The notes below the pieces were generated by a model that did not search any database, was not told where the DNA came from, and saw nothing but the letters and a program-made list of their open reading frames with translations. This document shows, piece by piece, positions 13,569-24,964 of a stretch of 64,000 nucleotides of DNA. This stretch comes from Planococcus citri. Lineage: Eukaryota; Arthropoda; Insecta; Hemiptera; Pseudococcidae. Both the position numbers and the translations under genes were made by a program. The stretch lies in NCBI RefSeq assembly GCF_950023065.1, contig NC_088681.1, forward strand, positions 15,686,001-15,750,000, in the 5' to 3' direction. Every line of letters begins with the position of its first letter. Positions within the stretch are counted from its first letter, which is position 1.

Positions 13569-14614
13569 AGAGATAGGTCTTGTCTAAAATGCTCAACTTC
13601 ACTAAAGAAAAAAAACACTGATTAATTTCTAATCAATTTTTAAAAAAAATAATTTCTCGATAAAATCGTAAAATTTCCAAAACGGAAGTACATACACTTA
13701 CATACCTATTTAAAACATTTTCCTACACTTACAATGAACGAGAAGGTACAAAAATGAAAAAATTTTGAATTTTACACACTCATGCTCAAAAGCATTCGAT
13801 AGTTATATTCGAAACAAATTTTACGAGCTGATAAAAACAAGAACGTACTTACTACGTAGGTATGAGGTACCTAGACACACCAAGTTACGCAATTTACTTG
13901 GAACAAAAAACCAAAAACAATACATTTTTCAAAAAAAAAAAAAAAAATTGGTTACAGATTAAATAAATACCGATATTAAAAAAAATAAAATGAAATAAAA
14001 AATGAACGAAAATTTATTTCAAAAATCTAAAATCAATCAAAAATATCCGCAGATTTTATTGATTGGATTTCAAAAATCGTTCATTTTAGGTAATTTGTTT
14101 ACAATCATCGAACACCATCAAATTAAAACGAAGTTCCGAAAAAATAAATAATTATAACGACGAAGTATTTCAATTATTTCGTTGAAATTTAACGAAGATA
14201 GCAGCTTTCAACAACGTTTGGTCAACTTATCGCATTTGTTTTTACGTTTTGTAAACTATAGTAATTGAAATTACCAGCATTATAACACGTCACAGTAGGT
14301 AATTCAAAACTTGGTGATAAAGTAGGTAGGTAGAAGTAAGGATAGGTATTCAAGTCAACGAATTCGTGAGCAAACAACACAAAAATGTTGAAATTTTTTC
14401 AAAACATGGAGTTCTTGCCCATAATAGTTTAAATTGGATCAACTTGCTCAGTTGAAAAATTTCTTTCTCCACTCACAGCAAATTAAATTCGAACGAGGGA
14501 ACCAAAACTTATATTTTCACCTCACATCATTGTCAATATTTCTTGATGTAGTCCTCCTTTTGTACATTTTTCCAATTTTGAGAAAATAATTGGGAAAAAT
14601 TGTCAATAAAGTAC

Positions 14615-14650
<36 letters not shown>

Positions 14651-14842
14651 GTCTAAAATATAAAACAATGAAACAACAATACATATATTTTCAGTCTTTT
14701 TTTTTAATTTCAAACTAAAATAATGAATTTGTAATCCAGGGGTCCGTAAACTATTGATTGAAATATTTCTCCGGTCATTCAAGGATCCAAAACTCATTCC
14801 AAACATATACCCAGATACTTTATTAACATTCTGCGATAATTT
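13569..14842. other. Spacer between oxidases B and A
   Basis: About 1.3 kb of AT-rich DNA that should hold the promoter of oxidase A and the 3' end of oxidase B. A run of about 26 A residues ends near 14648. I can identify no core promoter element with confidence. Confidence 0.5.
14819..14824 (-). promoter_or_regulatory. Possible polyadenylation signal of oxidase B
   Basis: AATAAA on the minus strand lies about 18 nt after the stop codon. This is close for a 3' UTR, so it is only a candidate. Confidence 0.35.
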
Positions 14843-17800
14843 TCAGTAAACAGGGGGCAAATAATCTCCACATTTGGGCCAGTCCTCGGGTAATTCGGGG
14901 AAATCTTTGGGTTCACCTACTTGTATAACGAATTGCATACCGTTATCATTATGAGCGGTGAAGTGACAGTGAAGGAGCCAAAAACCTACACCAAGACAAG
15001 AATATTCGATCAAATACATACCACAATAATAATCCCTGTTTTTTAATTAATCAGCGTGCGTTATTTTACTAACCTGGATTATCAGCAATGAATCTAACAA
15101 CAACAAATCCCGCCGATGGTATCGCTACCGAGTCTCTTGCTAGAGGATATTTATTCGACGTGTTCACCTTGAAGGCTTCTCCAAGCAATAACTCAGCCTG
15201 TGATCCAACTTTCATAACGCTCCAATGATGGCCGTGAATGTGAAACGGATGATTCATTTCGATTATAGGAGGAACAGAAAGCTCTGTAGATTGTGATTTT
15301 TGAAACTGATGACAATTTTTGTTCAAACCATAAAATATACAATCTCGAATCAAATATGTACGTACTGTCGATGAAAACCATTTCGATAACGTTGTTTAAA
15401 CCTAATTTAATTAAATACAGGCACTCGCAATGCTTGATGTTGATACATTCCTTGGTACACTTCATCTGATTTATTGCCGGATTTTCAGCATCGAACAGAA
15501 GTGGAAATGGAGGTACCATATTTGATATTTTGTTAATCGTGTCTTCGTACACTCCACCTAATAAGGGACTCACTTCTTTTCCACCCTCGGGCACTGAGAA
15601 CAATAATAATTCGTACTTTATAATTTTTTATACCTGATTCCGATTTTTTTTTCAATTTTCAACGAGATACTCACGATAAAATCTGTGATACGTCCCTTCG
15701 CCGAATAATTCATCGAGCGAATACGCATAAGAGTCAGCAGAAAATATGTAACTCTCATCGGGTGTTTCTAATAACCTTTCATTAGCCGGATAAATCGAAT
15801 GTATTTCATCGGAACAGAGATTATCGTCATTGAAATGACACGGCTCCCTACCATTGTTCAATTGCTGACGCAAAAATCGTTCAAATTAGCATCATGTAAA
15901 TACCTCCAATTAATAATACAGAACATCGTAGCCTACGTACAGGTGGACCTCGAATGGCATTGAATAATTCCGCAGTATTCGGAGTTAGTGGCAACGAAGT
16001 ACCAGTTCCTTCGTATCTGAGGATAGCTTGTTGAACAGCTGGCGAACATCCTGGACCGTATCCTTGAACTCGAATCCAATAAGGTCTGGGAAATTTATCA
16101 GCAGTCACTACCACGTCGTAGATGTCAACTGAAATGATATGTACAATCGAGGTTACTATTTAATAAGTACCTACCTAACAGATTTAATTTGAAGTAGGGA
16201 TTCGAGGTTCTGACCTGAGCTCAAGAAAAGACTCCTGACCACTTGTGGTTTCACAGGGTATCCATCTGCGGCGATCAAAAGCATTGCGTGATCTTCGATG
16301 GCAAACTGCAACGAGCAAGTAGTCGATGTATCGGTGATTATTCGAAATCTGTATTTGTTACCACGTTTTACGACGAATTCAGCCAATGGAGTATTTGTGT
16401 GTTGTCTCGAGGCGGTATCCTGCACAGAAAAATTCATTTTTCAGAAATCAAACAGAAATAAAACTGAATGGTAATCATCTAATCAAGAATAAATCGAATA
16501 TGTACGAGTAGGTAAGCCTACACCTACCGAATAACTCCCCATTCCATTAATCAAATACGAAACTGGTTGGAGGGCTGTATAAGTCGTATTTTTATTGTAC
16601 CCAGGGTACCTGACGTCGATTATTTCATGGAACCAATCACGTATCTGGATCGTATGAGAGAATAAATCGTAATCGTAAAGACTACTCACAGGATCAGTCT
16701 TTGCACTTGTGTGTACGACGAAAGGACCCGATAATCCGTCAAATAACTGCAAAGCTGATATATTTTTTAAAATCACAGCGAGTGTACTTACGAGACTTGA
16801 GACTTTGAAGAAAAAAAAGTCATGAAACATACTTACATTCGTGAGAATGGTAAAAATGAGTTCCAGAAGTATCAGCTAAGAAATCGTAACGGAATTTGCT
16901 ATTGGAAGGTATTGGACATTGGGTTACGTATGGGACGCCATCTTCCCACGGAGATTTTTTTTGCAGTTGTCCGTGCCAGTGAATGGTGACTTCTCGAGCT
17001 GGCATTTTATTCTCCAAGTCTACGATGACTCGATCTCCGAAACAGATCTGAAATTTAAGACGAATGTTAGTGAAGAATTAGGTATGCAAATGAAAGAAGA
17101 TTCGGTTAAAATATATTTTTATAATAATCAAACGCAAGTTTTAAAAGAATATTGAAAGATGGATGAAACAACGTAACACAAATTTAGTGAGATAAGTAAT
17201 TTGAAAATTTGAGTTTAAAAACCGGAACAGAAAGAAAGAGGCGATAAAATGTAGGTAGGTATATAGCACATACCTATGTACTTAATAATTAGTCTACTGG
17301 AGAAATCACATCATGAAATTTTTCGTTTTGGTGTCTAACTTTTCGAAAATTTTCGAAAGGCGCGGTCGGAGTGAGAAGGATTCTAAGAACATTTCCTTCG
17401 AAGTATATTAGATTTTTTACTCAACTGTAATCAGTTTTCCATAAAAAAAAATAAATAAATAAAAAAATGATAAAATGGAGGTAAAAACCTGAAATTTTGT
17501 TTCTATGATATTTTCTACATTTCGAAGTGATTTGACACTCGGGTCTTGGCGAGCATCTTTTTTATCCAGGGAAAATTAAATTGTAGCCAGGACATATAAG
17601 GTGCAGTGGGGTACCTAATAATCGCAAAACGAAAAAAGTGAAGATCATTTTAACAGCGTAATTATCATTTCAAAAGTGACCAACCTGTCTGTATGAAGCT
17701 TTCAGGGTACCTACCTACTCATTTTGAAGCATTTTGTACATTATATATCAAAGGAAGACCACTCCACAATTTTTCAAATTGAATTGAAATACATATCGAT

Positions 17801-20800
17801 TTAATTTTTAAATCATTTATTTCACATTTACCTACCCTTGACAGGAGTAATTGCAAAACTTAAAGTAATTTTTTTTTTTTTAGAAAATTGACTTTTTGAA
17901 TTTTTTGCTCGGTACTATTCGTATTTCTTAAAACATTAACTTCAATTCAATACTTAATCAAACTACCAACAAAAAAAAAAAAAAAATGGCAATTTGTGTT
18001 ATTGAAATCTAATTTTTTAAATTTTCAGCTAAAAAGTTGTTTTCTGGGACTTTTTATTAAAATTTATTGTAGGTATATGTACATGTCGATTGTTTTCAAT
18101 GTTTCAAACAACTTTTGTTCAAATATTAATCTTAATGCTCAAAACTTCAAAAAAAAAAAAAAAAAAAAATCATTTATTGAAGGTCATTGACCCGTTCATC
18201 AGGCTTCTCAATGTTGTCCGTCTTCCTGTCCAGCCTTCTAGGTCATTGACTCGACTGTCTGGCTTCCCAAGGTGTCTGTCTGCATGGCTGGCCTCTTAAG
18301 GTCAATGACCCGTCTTTATGACTTCTCAAGGTCATCTGTCTTCCTATCTGGTTCGAGGTCATCGACTCGACTGTCTGGTTTCCCGAGGCGTCTGTCCGCA
18401 GTGTCTGCATGGCGGGTCTCTAAAGGTCAATGACCCGTCTTTATGACTTCCCAAGGTCAGCTATCTTCCTGTCTGGTTTAAGGTTATTGATCCACAAACC
18501 TGAACTCTCAAGGTTACGGTGTGATATGTCGGCCTGACTGTTTGTCCTCTTAAGGTCAATGACCCGTAAGTCTGTCTTCTCTAGGTTGAGCAGTCCGTCC
18601 GGTATCTCAAGGTTGTTTACGCACCTTTCTTGCTTATGTGGACCTGCCTCCCTGCCCTCTTAAGGTCATTGACCCGTAAATCTGCCTTCTCAAGGTCGTC
18701 TGTATTCATGACAGGTCTTTCAAGGTCATTGACTCGTCTGTCTGGCTTCCCGAGATGTCTGTCCGCATGGCTGGCCTCTCAAGGTCAATGACCTGTCATC
18801 CATCTTCCTGTCTGGTTCAATGTTATTGACCCACGAGCCAGAACTCTCAAGGTCATTTACCCATATGTCCAGCCTCCAAAGGTCGTCTACCCTGTCTGGC
18901 ATTTCAAGGTCATTGACACATCCATATGGCTTCACAAGGTCGTCTGTCTCACTATCCAGCCTTTTAAGGTCATTGACTCGTCTGTGCGGCCCCTTATAAG
19001 GTCACTGAACTAACTTTCCAGTCTCACATGGTCGTCTGCCAGTCTGTCTGGTCTCTCAAGGCTGTCTGCGTGCCTTTCTAGCTTTCCAATGTTATATGTC
19101 GGCCTGACTATCTGTCCTCTCAAGGTCATTGACCTGTGAGTCTGTCTTCTCTAGGTTGAGCAGTCTGTTCGGTATCTCAAGGTTGTTAACGCACCTTTCT
19201 TGCTTCGTCCCAAGGTTATATGTATGTGGGCCTGCCACGATGCCGGTGCCTGTCTGCCCTCTTAAGGTCATTGACCCGTGAGTCTGTCTTCTCTAGGTCG
19301 TCGGTCTTCATGGCTGGCCTTTCAAGGTCATTGACCCGTCTGTCTGGCTTACCCAGGTCATCTGTCAGTCTGTCCGTTTGACCCCTTAAGATCATTGATC
19401 GTCTACCTGGCCTTGTGTCTGGCCTATCAAGGTCATTGACCCGCTTCTCTGGCTTCCTCAGGTCGTCCTTCGTCTGCTTATCCGTCTGTCCGTCCAATTA
19501 AAAAATTATGAAATTCATCACTACTGATGATATATTTTTCGTTTTGAATGCTTCTTCAACCCCCCCCGCCCCCCATCCTCTCGGTGTACCTGCCTTGTTA
19601 GAGATGCATGAACAATATATCCTAATGTCATTGGAGGGGTGGGAGGGGGGGTCTAAAGAATTGAACCTATTTTGCCCTGAACTAGTTTTGTACTACGACG
19701 ATGAACAGACCTTATTTTAAATAACTAGATATCAGTTTACCTTATCAGCCAAAAATCAATTTTGAAAAGCTAATATCCTAAAACTGGGAGAAACGCTCGC
19801 TTGAGACAGTGCAGGACCCCTCTTATGCGTTTTCCAGACATCAAAATGGTCAAACAATATCCAAAACAAACTTCATCATTATGTCTTCTTTTTTATTTTT
19901 CTACCAAATTTTCACAGCTGAACAACGTAAGATCAGAGTGATCGAGGGGCCTTGCAAAAAAAAGATAAGAAGTACCTACTGAAAGCGTATGAATTAGGAA
20001 ATACGAGTATTTTCTCAATATAATATGTACATGCTTAGATTTCCAACATCTTCATTAACAACACTTACGTAGAAAATAATTAATTTTCATACACTCTGCT
20101 TGCTAAAAATAGCAAGTTCTTGAGTTCTGTGAATTTTAATCATTATCATTAATTTATCAACATTATTGATTGTAAGTATCGACTTAATTTCATCTCTTTC
20201 ATTGAAAATAATATTCAAGTTCATGGAAGTGTTTCTTTTAATCGACTAGCGATGAGAAATGATCCTGATTAAATCTTATTAAATGATAAGTCACTAAATA
20301 AAAACAATCACACTGTAGTAGCTACTCGTATGTAGTTTTTACATTTTGTATAGCACTGTTCTCTGTTCTAAAATCGAAAAGAGCTTCTGCAAAGTAATGC
20401 AATTCTTTATGTTTATGACGTCGTGTTTATTCACTTCAATTATAAGCTTGAGTATATCAATAACTTTACCGCGTCGCCTCAGCCAGGAAATCGACTACGA
20501 CTTCTCGTATAATCCAAATGGTGAGTTTGAAATGTTCTATAATTTACTCTGCATACGTACCTACCTACGTATTGAAAGCAAACTTCAACTAGGTACCTCT
20601 ACCTGCAGAACTTATAAATGAATTTTAATAATTTCAGACACGCTTCAACAGCTAGAGAGCTTGGATAGTGATCCATTACAGCAAATTGAAACTGCCTTAA
20701 ACCAGACGATAGGAGATATCCGGAATATTTTGACTAATGGAGATAAACAACGACAAATTTCCACAATTAAAAAATTGAACTTCGTGCTGACAGATATGTT

Positions 20801-23800
20801 TTTTGATACAATTTCAGAAATCCAAGATCTCAAAGAATTTGTGAACAAAGTACTCATTCCGAACTATGAAAGTGTGTGGTAATGAAACAGAATTATTTCT
20901 TATTTTATCAGCACCAAGAAAATTGATTTTTTTTTTTTTTTGCAGATCCCATGCCAGTTTTTCTGTGCATGGATGTTAGTACTCGATGTCTTGGATGACG
21001 TTTCACATCGTCAACAATTAAAGTTTTACCATAACCGACGGAAAAGTATCTTTCAACTCGTAGATAAAGTTACAAATAAAAACTCAGAACGAAAGCAAAG
21101 AAGATTGTCCAAAGATGAATTCATAGCAGTATTACAAATGCTGGGACCTAAACTCGAGCAACCCCTAATTGAGAAAATAGCCAAGCATTCAGTACCAGAC
21201 TACAAATACCGAGGCAAAAAAGTCTTCTATTACGAGGAGGTGCTACTTGGATTCACAGCATGGATAAGGTATTTCAATAATTCTGCAACGATTTTCAAAT
21301 ACAACTTAATAGAGGAATTCAAACAGCATCACAATGATTGGATCGCCGCCACTCAAAAGTTCGCATTAATTATGTCAAGGGATCATTTTCTTGCCAACAA
21401 CATAAGATATTGGTTTTGGATCAACTGTACAGAAATGATCGTACGTGGGTGTAAGATGGATTTTGAAGATATACTGGACTCTGTTTTCACAGGTGGTTGG
21501 TATTACGAGCAGCAAAATATCGACCAGTTCGAATTACTCGTCCGGGTTTTAAAAAAGACCACGTTTGAAAACTTTTACCCACAACAAAATTTCACACTGG
21601 AGTACGAATCTTTCTTAAAACGACCAGAAGTAGGAATGCCGCAGTCATCGGCATGCTATGGCGATACCCAGAGAAATATCACCTACTTCCTCAAAAAATG
21701 GGGTACAACTTTTCTACCATCGAAGTAATCTCATTAGGTATCAACAATACTATTGTCATGGCAGGATAACTAAACATATTTCTAGTCCACAATGCCAGTT
21801 AATATAATTTTTTTTTTTTTAAAGAAAATATTTATAAAAAAATTATAATTGATTTTAATTAAAATGAAATTAAAAATTGATAAATGAAATTTTAATTTTA
21901 AAAACAAAAGACAAATGAAAATATGTACATATTTTTTTGCTAATTTTATTTTACTTGTACCTTATATTATTTCAAAGTGAACATGGATTTTAATTGTACA
22001 TAATTTTACTTGTTGAGTTGAAATTTTTTTTTCAATATACTAAGTAGATTCTTTTTGAGTGGGTATTTATTTGGTTTCATAAATCGTAATAACTGGCAAG
22101 AGAATGAAATAAAAATTGCAAAATTCGCAAACATTTCCCTGGCTTTTCCAGCAGAGCGAAATGGACTAAAATATTTTTCAAAAAAACAATACAAAATTAC
22201 AAAAATAGTTGGAATTTAAAAAATTTTCATTTTGACCAAATTCAGGTAATCAACACGTATCGACCAACATGTTTCGAAGCCCATTTTCCACATGACTCAT
22301 AGTCTGGCATATGACAATAGGAGTAATTGCACCCCCCCCCCCCGCCGATCCTCCGGGACAACTTTTTTCGTTAAGGGGACATCCTAAGGAACATTTCAAA
22401 GCAAACTTTCCAAAAAAAAAGTTGGCCTTACTTACAAAATGGCGGCCATTTTGATTGACAGGTCAGTCGAAATCGCAGATTTTGCGTTTTAACATAGGAC
22501 TTGCACGAACTTTTTCAAACTTTACAAAGGTAGATCGAAAGATCATGCAAAAATTTATCACCTGTCAAAATTTCAAGTGCTAAAGTGTGTTTTTCGATTT
22601 TTGGTGAATTTTTGAAAATCGAACTTAGGCCAAAAATGAGGGAAAAATCAAAATTTTACCTAATTGACCAAGAAAGCTGAAATTTGGGATATACCCTATT
22701 TTCGACATGCCAAATCGATTGGAAACGGTTTCGACCCGTTTTGAGCAGTTCTGGAGCCTCCAGCAGATTTTTGAAACTCGAAATTCCCACAAAATTTCAT
22801 CAAATTGGAGTTGTAAAGCTAAAATTTATTCTAAAAACTAATTTCAATACGCTACGAAGTACTGCAGGTGAATTTCAAGTCGTTTTAGATCCTCCAGCAA
22901 CTTTTTGAAAATTCCTGAAGCCTCCAGCAGATTTTTGAAACTTTAAATTTTCACAAAATTTCATCAAATAGAGATGGAAAGCTGAAATTTACTCTACACT
23001 CCAATTTTAACACCCTTCTGAAGACGACTTCAGGTGGATTCAAGTAATTTCAGGGCCTGCAGCGACTTTTTTTGAAAATTACTGGAGCCTCCAGCAGATT
23101 TTCGAAACTTTAAATTTTCACAAAATTTCATCAAATGGAGATGGAAAGCTGAAATTTACTCTACACTCCAATTTTAACACCCTCTGAAGACGACTTCAGG
23201 TGGGTTCAAGTCATTTTAGGGCCTCCAGTGACTTTTTTTGAAAATTACTGGAGCCTCCAGTAGATTTTTGAAACTTGAAATTTCCCCAACAATAATTTAT
23301 CAAATAGAGTTGGCAAGCTGAAATTTACTTCGCAGACTGCATGGTGGTTTCAAATGGGTTTGAAGCTTCCAGCTACTTTAAGGAAACTTCAATTTTAAAA
23401 AAAACGTCATACAACCTTTCAAAAAGTTGCTGGAGGCTCCAAAACGACTTGAAATTTACCAGCAGTCAACTTCGTAGCGCATTGAAATTAGTTTGCAGAA
23501 TGAATTTTGACTCTCCATCTTAGTTTGGTGAAATTTTGGGGAAATTTAAAGTTTCAAAAATTTACTGGAGGCTCCAGTAATTTTCAAAAAAGTCACTGGA
23601 GGCCCTAAAATGACTTGAACCGACCTGAAGTCGTCTTCAGAGGGTGTTGAAATTGGAGTGTAGAGTAAATTTCAGCTTTCCATCTCCATTTGATGAAATT
23701 TTGTGAAAATGTAAAAGTTTCAAAAATCTGCTGGAGGCTCCAGAACTGCTCAAAACGGGTCGAAACCGTTTCCAATCGATTTGGCATGTCGAAAATAGGG

Positions 23801-24964
23801 TATATCCCAAATTTCAGCTTTCTTGGTCAATTAGGTAAAATTTTGATTTTTCCCTCATTTTTGGCCTAAGTTCGATTTTCAAAAATTCACCAAAAATCGA
23901 AAAACACACTTTAGCACTTGAAATTTTGACAGGTGATAAATTTTTGCATGATCTTTCGATCTACCTTTGTAAAGTTTGAAAAAGTTCGTGCAAGTCCTAT
24001 GTTAAAACGCAAAATCTGCGATTTCGACTGACTTGTCAATCAAAATGGCCGCCATTTTGTAAGTAAGGCCAACTTTTTGTTTGGAAAGTTTGCTTTGAAA
24101 TGTTCCTTAGGATGTCCCCTTAACGAAAAAAGTTGTCCCGGAGGATCGGCGGGGGGGGGGTGCAATTACTCCTATTGTCATATGCCGGACTATCTATCAG
24201 TCTCACCATCAGTCAGTCAATGGTTTCATGCACTCCTACCTCCCCATCTTCCCACCCCAAACCTTCTCTTTTAACTTTTCAAAATAAAAATCTCTGTCCA
24301 TCTAATACTTACTATCTTACACATCAGTTACACAATGTTTACATTAAACTGGCATTATTAGACTTGGGAAACTTAAAATTACACTTACGTGGAATTCTGG
24401 CCCTGGAAGCAATCTATTAAACACAAGAATAGTTCTCTCGATACCATCGGCGATGACACATTGAGGACTGAAGCAATCATCTCGAAAAAACGGGCAATTT
24501 TTGCAGGCTCTAAAAATTAGGTAGGTACAACAAAATATTAAAATTTGTAGTCTACGTCTCGAGAACTTTCAAATTGCGTAGGTAATTGAATTACACTTAC
24601 GGTCCCATTGCATGGTACTGTTCGGCCACCAATTGGTAATAGCAAATACGAGATTCTGGGTATTTTGTGCAATTTCTCGAACACAGCTTCCCATCGTCGT
24701 CGTTGATTAATTTATCGTATTTGGGGTTACGTCCGACATCCAAAGGCTGCAAATAATCTTCCAAGTTGAGTTGCTCTAGAAAACACCAAAAAAAAATCAA
24801 AATAAATATCCGTCTTTTTTCAAGCAAAAAAAAAAAATAATAAAAAGTTTATTTTTGGTAAGTAACATAAACTTACTTTTATTTTCATCACGACAAGCCA
24901 CAAAAGTACAGGTGAATATGAAAACCACAGCTGTTGTTATCGAAAAAAACCAAAGTCTATTCAT
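14843..24964 (-). CDS. Secreted laccase-type multicopper oxidase B (11 exons, 661 aa)
   Basis: Exons 5' to 3': 24964-24877, 24775-24601, 24509-24389, 17047-16837, 16754-16528, 16419-16215, 16128-15941, 15864-15675, 15593-15366, 15283-15074, 14985-14843. The first exon encodes a signal peptide (MNRLWFFSITTAVVFIFT...). The cysteine-rich N-terminal region (LCSRNCTKYPES, ACKNCP) is followed by the copper motifs IHWHG (H151, H153), HFYHSH (H195, H197), HPFHIHG (H556, H559, H561) and HCHFTAHNDNGM (H620, C621, H622, H626, M631). Every junction matches oxidase A, and exons 3-8 and 10-11 have identical lengths in A and B, so these are tandem duplicates. Intron 3 (24388-17048) is 7.3 kb and holds a separate plus-strand gene plus repeats, so the first three exons could be mistaken for another gene. 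They carry the conserved N-terminal laccase region and end in the matching phase, so I join them. Confidence 0.92.
18180..19500. repeat. Degenerate tandem satellite (AGGTCATTGACCCGTCTGTC type) in intron 3 of oxidase B
   Basis: Tens of imperfect copies of short units alternate AAGGTCATTGACCCGTCTGT-like and TCTGGCTTCTCAAGGTCGTC-like text. The open frames rich in D, R and P here are products of the repeat. The same repeat type recurs at 57800-58550 inside an intron of oxidase C. Confidence 0.8.
20397..21728 (+). CDS. Secreted protein of unknown function, nested in an intron of oxidase B (3 exons, 380 aa)
   Basis: Exons 20397-20520, 20638-20873 and 20946-21728. I do not recognise the family. The chosen ATG opens a signal peptide (MQFFMFMTSCLFTSIISL...), with the mature chain probably starting near residue 25. 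Exon 3 alone is an open frame of 260 codons with many charged and aromatic residues (FYYEEVLLGFTAWIRYF, NIRYWFWINCTEM) and several potential N-glycosylation sites (NNS, NCT, NFT, NIT). There is no membrane segment after the signal and no catalytic motif I can name. The exon 2/3 join needs a GTGTGG donor because the neighbouring GT choices give an immediate or near stop, so that junction is the weak point. The whole gene lies on the opposite strand within intron 3 of oxidase B. It shows no clear similarity to the many-exon family next door. Confidence 0.72.
22300..24192. mobile_element. Foldback transposon in intron 3 of oxidase B
   Basis: The ends are inverted copies (GTCTGGCATATGACAATAGG near 22302 against CCTATTGTCATATGCCGGAC ending at 24190), and arms of several hundred bp pair inward through poly-C/poly-G tracts, AAAATGGCGGCCATTTTG near 22437 and ACTGGAGCCTCCAG text. 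The flanking TA on both sides is compatible with a TA target duplication. No transposase is present, so it is non-autonomous. Confidence 0.75.

Noticed and set aside
16919..17155. Plus-strand frame overlapping oxidase B exon 4
   Set aside because: A shadow of the laccase exon on the opposite strand.
19216..19497. Frame rich in D, R and P
   Set aside because: It is a translation of the degenerate satellite; the periodic residues follow the DNA repeat.
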